A DNA stretch of 5,643 nucleotides from contig VXOZ01000047.1 of the NCBI GenBank assembly GCA_009839775.1, positions 1 through 5,643 on the forward strand, in the 5' to 3' direction. This stretch comes from Chloroflexota bacterium (lineage in GTDB: Bacteria > Chloroflexota > UBA11872 > VXOZ01). The notes beneath the pieces were generated by a model. The model was not told the DNA's origin, made no database searches, and was given only the letters and a program-made list of their open reading frames with translations. The position numbers and the translations under genes were made by a program. This document shows positions 1 through 5,643 of this stretch, one piece after another. The number at the start of each line of letters is the position of its first letter. Position 1 is the stretch's first letter.

Positions 1-1233
1 GACATGGGCTTCCAGGCCCGCGTCATCGAGATCAGACACGGGGTCGATCTGATCGAACTGCTCAGGCCCTGGCTCGACGCCTCCAGCATCGCCTACATGC
101 ATCTCGCCGACAATCTTGTCGGTCGGCAGGATGCGATGAAGAGCGAGTATTCCCAGTTCTACGCCAGTGAAGGGGCGAACCTCATATCGGGATTGCTGGA
201 GTATGTTGTGACGGGCAATTCCACGCAGGTGTTCAGGGATCTCTATCAGAAGCTGTCACTGGCCGAAGATGCATTCAAGAAACACGTCGAGGTGATCACG
301 ACGGATTCCAGAACGTCTGAATCCGTGCGGGACAGGCTCAAATCCTATGCCGAGATGGACAGCAGGAACTTCTCGAACCTGCAAACCAACCTGAAGCAGG
401 CGCTCAACTGGGCTTCTTTCCCCGAAATGTGCAACATGCTGGACAGCGAACCCGAATACGTTCCAGAGCTTCTGGCACCCAGAACGGATGTCTATATCCG
501 CTTTCCGATCAACGACCTGAAATCCTTCCCCGGCATGGTCCGCGCCATCCTCGGAGCCATCGTCTATTGCGTCAACGAAAGCCGGGACGGTATCGAGCGT
601 TTGATGATCGTGGACGAAGCCTACCAGGTCGGTCGCCTTCAGGGCTTCGAACTGATCCGCGACACCATGCGCAAGCGCGGGCTGCACCTCATGCTGATCT
701 TCCAGTCCACCGGGCTGCTCGAACAAGCCTATGGTAAGGAGAGCGTTCGCGCCTGGAACAATTCCGTCGCGGCCCGCGTCTTTGCAGGCACGGACGATGT
801 GGATGACCAGGCCGTCATATCGCGCATGATCGGCGAATACACGGTCGATGTCGAAAACCGCTCCACTTCCACCGGCATGCGCGGCTTCGGCATCGGCACT
901 CCCAACGATAACAGGACGAAGAGCATCAACCGGCAACGGGCCAGCCTGATGCGACCGGAACAGGTGCGCAAGCTGGAAAAGGATGCCGTCCTGATCTTCT
1001 ACAAAGGCGAGGATCCGCTGATCTGCGGCAAGGCTCTCAGTTTCCGCCGCGATGAATGGCAGCACGTCACGCCATTCAAACCCGACAAGGCGAAGAAGAA
1101 AAGCTATGACGGCAGGAAGCGGGCCGGAGACGGGAAACAGCATGCAAAACAGAACCGGAGCGGCAACAGGGGGGTGCTGACGAAGGCCGCGACACCGAAA
1201 GGGCCGAACCCCAGGCCGCGCGCGAAGCCCTGA
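1..1233 (+). CDS. TraG/VirD4-family type IV secretion coupling ATPase, C-terminal part (5' end outside window)
   Basis: Coupling proteins of this family are inner-membrane-anchored hexameric ATPases that bring the relaxase-DNA complex to the type IV secretion channel in conjugation. The reading frame is open at the left edge, so the ATG at base 4 is probably internal. Roughly 200-300 residues with the membrane anchor and Walker A motif would lie outside, judged from the usual 600-700 residue family length. Numbering from that ATG, a Walker B motif LMIVDEA lies at residues 200-206 (D204, E205), followed by the RDTMRKRGLHLMLIFQS segment whose Q234-S235 matches the conserved glutamine motif after Walker B in TraG/TraD proteins. 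The last ~50 residues form a Lys/Arg-rich, low-complexity tail. The gene ends 21 bases before the TraB-like gene on the same strand, so the two are probably cotranscribed. The family assignment is firm. I give no symbol because traG, traD and virD4 homologues cannot be separated from this fragment. Confidence 0.85.
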   Translation, partial: DMGFQARVIEIRHGVDLIELLRPWLDASSIAYMHLADNLVGRQDAMKSEYSQFYASEGANLISGLLEYVVTGNSTQVFRDLYQKLSLAEDAFKKHVEVITTDSRTSESVRDRLKSYAEMDSRNFSNLQTNLKQALNWASFPEMCNMLDSEPEYVPELLAPRTDVYIRFPINDLKSFPGMVRAILGAIVYCVNESRDGIERLMIVDEAYQVGRLQGFELIRDTMRKRGLHLMLIFQSTGLLEQAYGKESVRAWNNSVAARVFAGTDDVDDQAVISRMIGEYTVDVENRSTSTGMRGFGIGTPNDNRTKSINRQRASLMRPEQVRKLEKDAVLIFYKGEDPLICGKALSFRRDEWQHVTPFKPDKAKKKSYDGRKRAGDGKQHAKQNRSGNRGVLTKAATPKGPNPRPRAKP

Positions 1234-1254
1234 CCGGGCGCGGGCGCTGGCCGG

Positions 1255-2436
1255 ATGATGATGCACCCTGCGCACCAATCCCTGTTGCTCTTCGCAATAT
1301 CCGGCCTGCTGGCCGGCGCAGGCGTTCTGATCGAATTCGTACCCCTGCCCGTTGCCTACCTGCCCTTCGCCATCGCTCTGGTGCTTGCCCCTTCCCTCCC
1401 CCATCCGCGCCTTGCTGTTCAGGCTCTTGTGGCGGGTCACGTCCTCTGGCCCGCGCTCATTGGCGGATGGGGCCTGATCCAGCTTGGCATTCACCCGCTG
1501 GCTGCGGCAACCGGCGGGGTCACCATGGTGATGCTGGTGAGCGCTGGCGTCGCCTGGCTGGGGATTGGTCTGTCCGCGCTGCTTCTGGCCGCCCTGCCGG
1601 TCTTTCCAGCCAATCCGCTTCTGGTCACCGGGTCCATCCTTCCCGGCGCAGGTCTTTGGGGACTGATCGCCCTGCCCTTCTGCGTGACGCTGATCGAGAT
1701 ACAGCGTGGGATCGGGGCGCGTTCCGTGTTGCTGCTGGTTTTGCTGATCCTGCCGCGTCTCATACTGCCATGGGCCGATTATTCAGCGCGGAACGAGAGC
1801 GAGGTTGCGGCTTACGAGGAAATCGACATCTCGGGCGATGTCGCGCTGACCGAGTTGCGACACTGGGCGCGGATCATGGCGCATGTCGAGGACGGCGATC
1901 ACATCATTCTCGGCGAAAACATCTTCCCGCATGATGATTACGCGGCGATCTTCTGGTGGTGCCATATGGTGCGGGAGCGACGGATTACGGCGTTCATAGG
2001 TGTGCAAGGCAAGACAGGTCTGCAAGGCAAGACAGGTCTGGGCGAGGTTTGGCAATTCGATACAGAGACATGTCCGGAACCCCAGCCGGTCTACCGGGCC
2101 GCACTCGGAATTCCGATGGTCAATGGAGGCTGGTGGCCACAGAATACCCATGTTGCGCGGGTCGCTGATGCTGGCGCGCCCGTGCCGGAGCCGCATTGGC
2201 TGATCTGCTTCGAGGCCTTCAGTCTCTGGCGATGGGTCGATTTGGAGTTGGAAACCTCAGAGCAAGACAAATCCCGGCCCGTGGTGATCCTCGCAAATGA
2301 TTACTGGACCGCGCCGTTTCCAACCACCCTTTTGCGGCGCAAGGTAACGAGGCAGTTCGCGGCGCTGTTTGGGGTTGAGGTGTTTCATGCGGATCGGGGA
2401 CGGACGGTTTTGAAGGGTGCTTTGCGCCTAAATTGA
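1255..2436 (+). CDS. traB: TraB-like conjugal transfer protein: polytopic membrane N-terminus plus nitrilase/Lnt-like domain
   Basis: The 393-residue product has a hydrophobic N-terminal half with about five or six membrane segments (roughly residues 9-28, 31-46, 54-77, 86-113, 126-147, 156-172). A soluble domain from about residue 176 resembles the carbon-nitrogen hydrolase fold of apolipoprotein N-acyltransferase. The three expected catalytic positions are visible: E221 in GENIFP, a lysine in QGKTGLGE (K253 or K259), and C318 in ICFEAF. This layout matches TraB of Ti-plasmid and rhizobial transfer operons, a mating-related protein of poorly defined biochemical role. Three ATG codons in a row (1255, 1258, 1261) could start translation, and no good Shine-Dalgarno site precedes them, so coupling to the upstream coupling-protein gene is likely. 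An 18-bp tandem duplication in frame repeats the lysine motif. The family call is good. Enzymatic activity and the exact substrate are inference, and a generic Lnt/nitrilase homologue remains possible. Confidence 0.75.
   Translation: MMMHPAHQSLLLFAISGLLAGAGVLIEFVPLPVAYLPFAIALVLAPSLPHPRLAVQALVAGHVLWPALIGGWGLIQLGIHPLAAATGGVTMVMLVSAGVAWLGIGLSALLLAALPVFPANPLLVTGSILPGAGLWGLIALPFCVTLIEIQRGIGARSVLLLVLLILPRLILPWADYSARNESEVAAYEEIDISGDVALTELRHWARIMAHVEDGDHIILGENIFPHDDYAAIFWWCHMVRERRITAFIGVQGKTGLQGKTGLGEVWQFDTETCPEPQPVYRAALGIPMVNGGWWPQNTHVARVADAGAPVPEPHWLICFEAFSLWRWVDLELETSEQDKSRPVVILANDYWTAPFPTTLLRRKVTRQFAALFGVEVFHADRGRTVLKGALRLN
2003..2040 (+). repeat. 18-bp in-frame tandem duplication inside traB
   Basis: The 18-base unit TGCAAGGCAAGACAGGTC occurs at 2003-2020 and again, identically, at 2021-2038, and the first two bases of a third copy follow. 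It is in frame and encodes a doubled QGKTGL hexapeptide (residues 251-256 and 257-262). The perfect identity at DNA level suggests a recent slippage event. Confidence 0.95.
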
Positions 2437-2458
2437 TTGGCCTTTGGCAAGATTTCAA

Positions 2459-2487
2459 CTGACATTTGGTAACCTATGCGTTACCAG
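2459..2487 (+). promoter_or_regulatory. Candidate promoter for the toxin-antitoxin-NTPase operon
   Basis: CTGACA at 2459-2464 matches the sigma-70 -35 consensus at five of six positions. Seventeen bases later lies TACCAG (2482-2487), a weak -10 (three of six). Such a -10 would place transcription start at about 2494-2495, right at the toxin ATG, so the message could be leaderless. This fits the absence of a Shine-Dalgarno sequence before that ATG. The -10 is poor, so the exact promoter is uncertain. Its overlap with the inverted repeat at 2467-2486 supports a regulated promoter here. Confidence 0.4.
2467..2486. promoter_or_regulatory. Perfect inverted repeat, likely antitoxin operator
   Basis: The sequence reads TGGTAAC, a 6-base spacer CTATGC, then GTTACCA, giving two perfect 7-bp arms. 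It lies in the 58-base gap between traB and the toxin gene, 8 bases before the toxin ATG, and overlaps the best promoter candidate. Type II antitoxins with HTH domains normally repress their own operon by binding such palindromes as dimers. The antitoxin encoded downstream has an HTH, so autorepression from this site is a direct prediction. Binding itself is inferred. Confidence 0.7.
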
Positions 2488-2494
2488 ATATTTT

Positions 2495-2848
2495 ATGATC
2501 AATCTTGTTGTTTATATTACCGAGGAAGGAAAAGCTCCGTTTGAAGATTGGTTCAACAAGCTGGATGTGGCCGCAGCTCTAAAGGTGAGAACTGCGCTTG
2601 CGCGGATCGAATCCGGCAATTTCGGCGACATAAAACCAGTCGGACAAGGCGTTTCAGAACGGCGCCTCACATTTGGCCCAGGCTATCGCATCTATTTCGG
2701 CCAGGATGGAGACAAGTTCGTGATCCTGCTTTGCGGTGGGGCAAAGAAACGCCAGTCAAAAGACATCGAGCAGGCCAAATCACTTTGGGATGATTACAAA
2801 ATCCGAAAACGGACAGGAGACAGACATGCCACTGACCAAAAATTTTAA
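2495..2848 (+). CDS. RelE/HigB-superfamily type II toxin (addiction module killer protein, TIGR02683-like)
   Basis: The product has 117 residues. It begins with the family's typical strand and helix (PFEDWFNKL at 15-23) and holds the signature core GVSERRLTFGPGYRIYF at residues 52-68, then VILLCGGAKKRQSKDI at 76-91 and AKSLWDDYK at 94-102. These match the Gp49/HigB-like branch of the RelE/ParE toxins, which mostly act as ribosome-dependent mRNA endonucleases. The basic residues R56, R57, R65, K84, K85 and R86 are plausible RNA contacts. I chose the ATG at 2495 because it gives the normal family N-terminus; an upstream in-frame TTG at 2444 would run through the operator and adds unconserved sequence. 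No Shine-Dalgarno precedes the ATG. The C-terminal ~13 residues are encoded within and near the antitoxin start, where the genes overlap by 23 bases. Cleavage activity and target are inferred from the family. Confidence 0.88.
   Translation: MINLVVYITEEGKAPFEDWFNKLDVAAALKVRTALARIESGNFGDIKPVGQGVSERRLTFGPGYRIYFGQDGDKFVILLCGGAKKRQSKDIEQAKSLWDDYKIRKRTGDRHATDQKF
2815..2819 (+). promoter_or_regulatory. Ribosome binding site of the antitoxin gene
   Basis: AGGAG lies six bases before the ATG at 2826, inside the 3' end of the toxin gene. It fixes the antitoxin start and is the only strong Shine-Dalgarno in the cassette. The antitoxin is therefore expected to be translated more strongly than the toxin and the NTPase, whose starts lack one. 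Confidence 0.8.
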
Positions 2849-3155
2849 AACCACAATCAAAGCACGCGCCGAGCGGGATCCCGAGTTTCGCGTTGGTCTG
2901 TTTCGTGAAGCTGTAGAGGCGCTGCTCAGCGACGATCTCGAAACAGGTAAAGTGTTGCTCCGTGACTACGTAAACGCCACTATCGGATTCGAAACATTGG
3001 CTAAAGACATGCAAAAAGATCCCAAAAGCCTGATGCGCATGCTCAGCGCCCAAGGCAACCCTCGTGCAGAAAATCTGCTCGGTATGGTCGCACGACTAAA
3101 GCAACGTGAAGGCTTGTCTTTCGCACTGTCTCACAATGGCGGGTTTCACGCATAA
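2826..3155 (+). CDS. HTH antitoxin partner of the upstream RelE/HigB-like toxin
   Basis: This 109-residue protein is encoded immediately after the toxin and overlaps it by 23 bases, in the toxin-first order typical of HigBA-like modules. Residues 1-50 are helical and charged and probably contact the toxin. Residues ~53-76 (IGFETLAKDMQKDPKSLMRMLS) form a helix-turn-helix, followed by the family-typical GNP motif at 77-79 and a short helix. Related addiction-module antidote proteins (TIGR02684-like) neutralise the toxin by direct binding and repress the operon, here presumably through the palindrome before the toxin gene. The start at 2826 is chosen because of the AGGAG six bases upstream; in-frame sequence upstream of it belongs to the toxin gene in another frame. 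The stop TAA shares its last base with an ATG that begins a 7-codon mini-ORF leading to the NTPase gene. The role is well supported by context, while DNA binding is inferred. Confidence 0.85.
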   Translation: MPLTKNFKTTIKARAERDPEFRVGLFREAVEALLSDDLETGKVLLRDYVNATIGFETLAKDMQKDPKSLMRMLSAQGNPRAENLLGMVARLKQREGLSFALSHNGGFHA

Positions 3156-3178
3156 TGCATCTTAACAAAACGCTATGA
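3155..3178 (+). promoter_or_regulatory. 7-codon mini-ORF bridging antitoxin stop and NTPase start
   Basis: The antitoxin stop and a following ATG share a base in TAATG (3153-3157). That ATG opens a frame coding MHLNKTL and ends at TGA (3176-3178), which overlaps the NTPase ATG (3175-3177) as ATGA. Ribosomes leaving the antitoxin could thus restart, read seven codons, and restart again at the NTPase, which has no Shine-Dalgarno of its own. The sequence arrangement is certain; its use in translational coupling is inference, and the peptide itself is unlikely to be functional. Confidence 0.45.
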
Positions 3179-5403
3179 CCGACACCCCTGCCAAAACAAT
3201 TGATGACACACCACTTCTTGACGCAAAAAGTGACAAGCTTGGGTTTGGAGATATCGCCCAACATTTGGCCAACGCATTTCTTCAAAATGACTTGAGCCGG
3301 GGATTTGTTGTCGGCGTCGAAGGTGCCTGGGGTTCAGGCAAATCCTCTCTGGTCAATATGGCGTTAAAAGAATTCGAGGAACGAGAAAATGGCCCCCGAG
3401 TAGTAAAGTTTGCCCCGTGGTTGGTAGGCAACCGGAATGAACTTCTGGCGCAGTTCTTTGGCGATCTTGAGCCGGTCATTGTCGCAGAAATGCCTGAATC
3501 GGAAAGAGACAATACGAAGAATCTACTCCGGCGTTATTCACAGATTTCCTCTGGGTTGGCCGCACTCGCCGATTTAGGTGAGTTGGGCGGGATTCCTCAT
3601 TCAGGCAAAATTGCAAAATTGTTGAGGCGTTTCGGCCAAAAAACATCAAAGCTTTCAGAAACTTCACTGGCAGACCTCAATCGAAGCCTTCGCAAAAAGC
3701 TCAAAAAACTTGAACGTCCCATCGTTGTTTTCGTGGATGATCTGGACCGCTTGGATCCCTCGGAGGTTGCAGAAGTGCTTCGCCTGATAAAAGCGGTCGC
3801 CGATTTCCCAAATGTCGCATACATTCTGGCCTACGACCCCGAGATTATTGCAGAAAGCGTGAAACGGGCGCTCGGTATTTCGGATGGCAGATCCTACCTT
3901 GAAAAGGTCATCCAGGCCTCTTTCAAAGTTCCAAGTGCGATGAATTTTGATCTGCGCAACTGGTTGCAGGATGAAGTGAACTCGTTGATTGAAGGAGCGT
4001 CACTGGAAGAAATCGCGAGAAACCGACTGGCTGCTGCCATTAGCCAATGGTGCAACGAATACTTGGAAACACCGCGTGATGTCGTTCGTGTAGTGAACGC
4101 ATTGAAATTGAATTTCATGCCCGTCAAGGACCACGTGAACCCAGCCGACATGGTTTTCTTGCAGATCATCCGGACAAAAAATCATCTTCTCTTCAACTGG
4201 ATTGAGCGTTACGTATCAATTCTTTCAGCGATTGGCGATTGGGATAAATTTATACCCGAAGATGCCGAGCGCGCTAGAAAAGAGCTTCTGGATATCATTG
4301 AAAAAGAAGGCGAAACCCCATACCTCCTCCTTCACGCCCTGAGCGAGCATTTGCCCAGATTCAATGTTGCTGTAATACCCGAGGAGGGCGACAAAGACTC
4401 TGGATGGTTCTCAATAAGTGGCACCCCGCAGTCACAGCAAATTGCCCAATTTGACTTTGAAAAACGATTGGCCAGCCCCAATCACTACAGCTATTATTTC
4501 TCTTTTTCGCACCCTTCCGGGAGCCTCAGCGACAGCGAAGTTGAGCAATTCCTGATCGCTTGCAAAGAAGCGCCAGAGAAAGCCGTGGCCCGCTTCAGAG
4601 AATTGATTGAGAAAGAACGCCCACAAGGTGGATGTCTTGCCGAGGTGCTGCTGGATAGAATTGTTATTACCGCCACGAAAGTTTCCCCCGACCAAGTCGA
4701 AGGCCTGTTTGATGTGCTTGGAGAAACAATCGACGAGTTGATCCCCTTTTTGAGGATTGCCTCCAGACGCCCTCCGTTCATGAATGGGAATCTCCAAAAG
4801 GTGTTTGGCCTGATTATTAATCAAATCACGGGAGAAACAGCAAAATCTGAATGCCTGAAAAAGCTGTTCTTCAACGCACGATCTATCGCTTGGTTGACCG
4901 CCATTATCAGGGAAGCGACGCTTGAACGCCGAAGCGATAATCGCAGAAGCAAACCAAAGGAGGACCGTCTACTGTCGGAAGAAGACTTCGAAACGATAAA
5001 GGGAATCTATCATCAGCGCCTGTCGGGGGCTACTCCATCGGAATTGCTTCAGGTCCCATATTTTTTTAACCTTATGTATGCATGGCGGCAACTTGGATAT
5101 GTCGAAAAGTCTCAACAATGGGTTAAAAAGCAAACAGAAAATGACGAAGGATTTCTGGAGGTTTTGGGCAAGATGATCAGTTGGAATCAGCCTTCCGGAA
5201 GCGGTGTGCAATACATATTTCAGCTTGAAACACTAGATGACTTCTTTGGTGGTGTATCCGAAGTTGAAGGCCGATTGAAACGCATTGCCGACAATGAAAA
5301 CAGCTCGGATGAATTAAGAAATAAAGCCGAGGACCTGAGGACAATTTTGGAATCGCGGGTCGCACTGGAGGAGGGACGCGGAGTTTCAAGAAGGGTGGAA
5401 TGA
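3175..5403 (+). CDS. KAP-family P-loop NTPase, possible phage-defence or plasmid-associated ATPase
   Basis: The 742-residue product has the KAP NTPase core. Walker A is GAWGSGKS at residues 50-57, followed by the KFAPW segment at 78-82. Walker B is IVVFVDDLDRLDP at 183-195, containing the family hallmark DDLDR. YLEKVIQASFKVP lies at 241-253 and PRDVVRVVN at 300-308. All expected nucleotide-binding residues are present, so it should be an active ATPase. Many KAP proteins carry membrane helices between Walker A and B; here residues ~95-180 are charged or only mildly hydrophobic, so the protein is probably cytosolic. Residues ~350-742 are mostly helical and match no domain I recognise. The family includes PifA of plasmid F, which excludes phage T7, and QatA of the Qat defence system. 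The start is the first ATG after an in-frame stop at 3163-3165 and lacks a Shine-Dalgarno. It lies 19 bases after the antitoxin with no terminator between. AT-richer codon use than the tra genes suggests separate acquisition. Family assignment is firm; the defence role is inference. Confidence 0.85.
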   Translation: MTDTPAKTIDDTPLLDAKSDKLGFGDIAQHLANAFLQNDLSRGFVVGVEGAWGSGKSSLVNMALKEFEERENGPRVVKFAPWLVGNRNELLAQFFGDLEPVIVAEMPESERDNTKNLLRRYSQISSGLAALADLGELGGIPHSGKIAKLLRRFGQKTSKLSETSLADLNRSLRKKLKKLERPIVVFVDDLDRLDPSEVAEVLRLIKAVADFPNVAYILAYDPEIIAESVKRALGISDGRSYLEKVIQASFKVPSAMNFDLRNWLQDEVNSLIEGASLEEIARNRLAAAISQWCNEYLETPRDVVRVVNALKLNFMPVKDHVNPADMVFLQIIRTKNHLLFNWIERYVSILSAIGDWDKFIPEDAERARKELLDIIEKEGETPYLLLHALSEHLPRFNVAVIPEEGDKDSGWFSISGTPQSQQIAQFDFEKRLASPNHYSYYFSFSHPSGSLSDSEVEQFLIACKEAPEKAVARFRELIEKERPQGGCLAEVLLDRIVITATKVSPDQVEGLFDVLGETIDELIPFLRIASRRPPFMNGNLQKVFGLIINQITGETAKSECLKKLFFNARSIAWLTAIIREATLERRSDNRRSKPKEDRLLSEEDFETIKGIYHQRLSGATPSELLQVPYFFNLMYAWRQLGYVEKSQQWVKKQTENDEGFLEVLGKMISWNQPSGSGVQYIFQLETLDDFFGGVSEVEGRLKRIADNENSSDELRNKAEDLRTILESRVALEEGRGVSRRVE

Positions 5404-5539
5404 AGCTGGCCGAGAAAGTCCCAGAAGCAAGCTGTGGGGACATTGACCATGCCATACCGCTGCGAGCTGTATCCCCATTGGCCTGAAAGGCGCGACCCCG
5501 GAGGCCTTGGCCCGCCCTCTTTTCCGCCGCACGTCGCCG

Positions 5540-5643
5540 TTACCCGGTGCTGTTGAAAAGCCCGTTGTCGGCAACGAGGTCGCGGTAGAGGAGGTTCCGT
5601 CCGACGAAACGGGCGACGGTGTCCCGCATCTGGCAAAGCGTGT
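5540..5643 (-). CDS. 3' end of an unidentified minus-strand gene (5' part outside window)
   Basis: Reading the minus strand inward from the right edge, one frame is open for 34 codons and stops at TAA (5540-5542). It ends with the peptide ARFVGRNLLYRDLVADNG followed by LFNSTG. Third codon positions are mostly G or C, as in the GC-rich tra genes, and the residue mix looks protein-like, unlike the Pro/Arg/Ser-rich readings of the other two frames. I take it as the C-terminus of a gene convergent with the NTPase gene. I do not recognise the family. The 136 bases between this stop and the NTPase stop hold no convincing gene or terminator. Confidence 0.45.
   Translation of the reverse strand, partial: TLCQMRDTVARFVGRNLLYRDLVADNGLFNSTG

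Noticed and set aside
1234..1254. GC-rich gap between the coupling protein and traB with CCGG at each end, considered as a hairpin terminator
   Set aside because: The arms are four bases and self-complementary, there is no T-run, and the gap is too short to be a likely operon boundary.
256..1494. Long minus-strand open frame of 412 codons opposite the coupling-protein gene and the start of traB
   Set aside because: It spans two well-recognised plus-strand genes, its product shows no family motif, and long antisense frames are common opposite GC-rich genes.
2444..2494. Upstream TTG start extending the toxin by 17 residues
   Set aside because: It would make the operator and promoter coding, adds residues not expected in the toxin family and has no ribosome binding site.
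5435..5477. TGGGGA ... TCCCCA inverted repeat downstream of the NTPase gene
   Set aside because: The arms are six bases with a 31-base loop and the flanks do not extend the pairing; such matches are expected by chance.
5501..5523. GAGG ... CCTC followed by TTTT as a possible terminator for the NTPase operon
   Set aside because: The stem is only four pairs with an 11-base loop; this is too weak to call without a folding calculation.
5449..5556. Plus-strand 35-codon frame beginning with MPYRCELYPH after the NTPase gene
   Set aside because: It has no ribosome binding site or recognisable motif, is rich in Pro and Arg, and overlaps the more protein-like minus-strand frame ending at 5540.
5220..5636. 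Minus-strand 138-codon frame covering the end of the NTPase gene and the right edge
   Set aside because: Most of it is antisense to the NTPase coding sequence and the rest is a Pro/Arg-rich reading in the wrong frame relative to the plausible minus-strand gene tail.

Overview
The window looks like a piece of a conjugative plasmid or integrative conjugative element from an alphaproteobacterium, probably of the Rhizobiales/Rhodobacterales type. The first 2.4 kb is GC-rich (hand-counted 60-base lines give about 58-67% GC) and carries two adjacent transfer genes on the + strand. The first is the C-terminal two-thirds of a TraG/VirD4-type coupling ATPase that enters from the left edge. The second is a complete TraB-like membrane protein with a nitrilase/Lnt-type domain, a combination known from the Ti-plasmid and related rhizobial transfer operons. 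No taxon can be proved from this stretch alone.

At about 2.44 kb the composition drops (sampled lines in the long third-region gene give 38-55% GC) and a compact three-gene cassette follows on the same strand. It consists of a RelE/HigB-superfamily toxin (TIGR02683-like), its HTH antitoxin, which overlaps the toxin by 23 bases, and a 742-residue KAP-family P-loop NTPase. A perfect 7-bp inverted repeat with a 6-bp spacer sits in the 58-base gap before the toxin and is the obvious candidate operator. The antitoxin stop codon is joined to the NTPase start by a 7-codon mini-ORF whose start overlaps the antitoxin stop and whose stop overlaps the NTPase start. This suggests that all three genes are transcribed together and translated in a chain.

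Right of the NTPase the sequence becomes GC-rich again (68% in one counted line). A short non-coding stretch of about 136 bases is followed by what appears to be the 3' end of a convergent minus-strand gene that runs off the right edge and that I cannot identify.

Functional reading: the transfer genes are ordinary backbone. The toxin-antitoxin plus KAP NTPase cassette is accessory cargo placed beside them. KAP NTPases include the phage-exclusion protein PifA of plasmid F and the QatA subunit of the Qat defence system, so a plasmid-stability or anti-phage role for the whole cassette is a reasonable but unproven inference. The cassette is the most interesting candidate for an undescribed system here. 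A second oddity is an in-frame 18-bp tandem duplication in traB that doubles the segment holding the predicted catalytic lysine.
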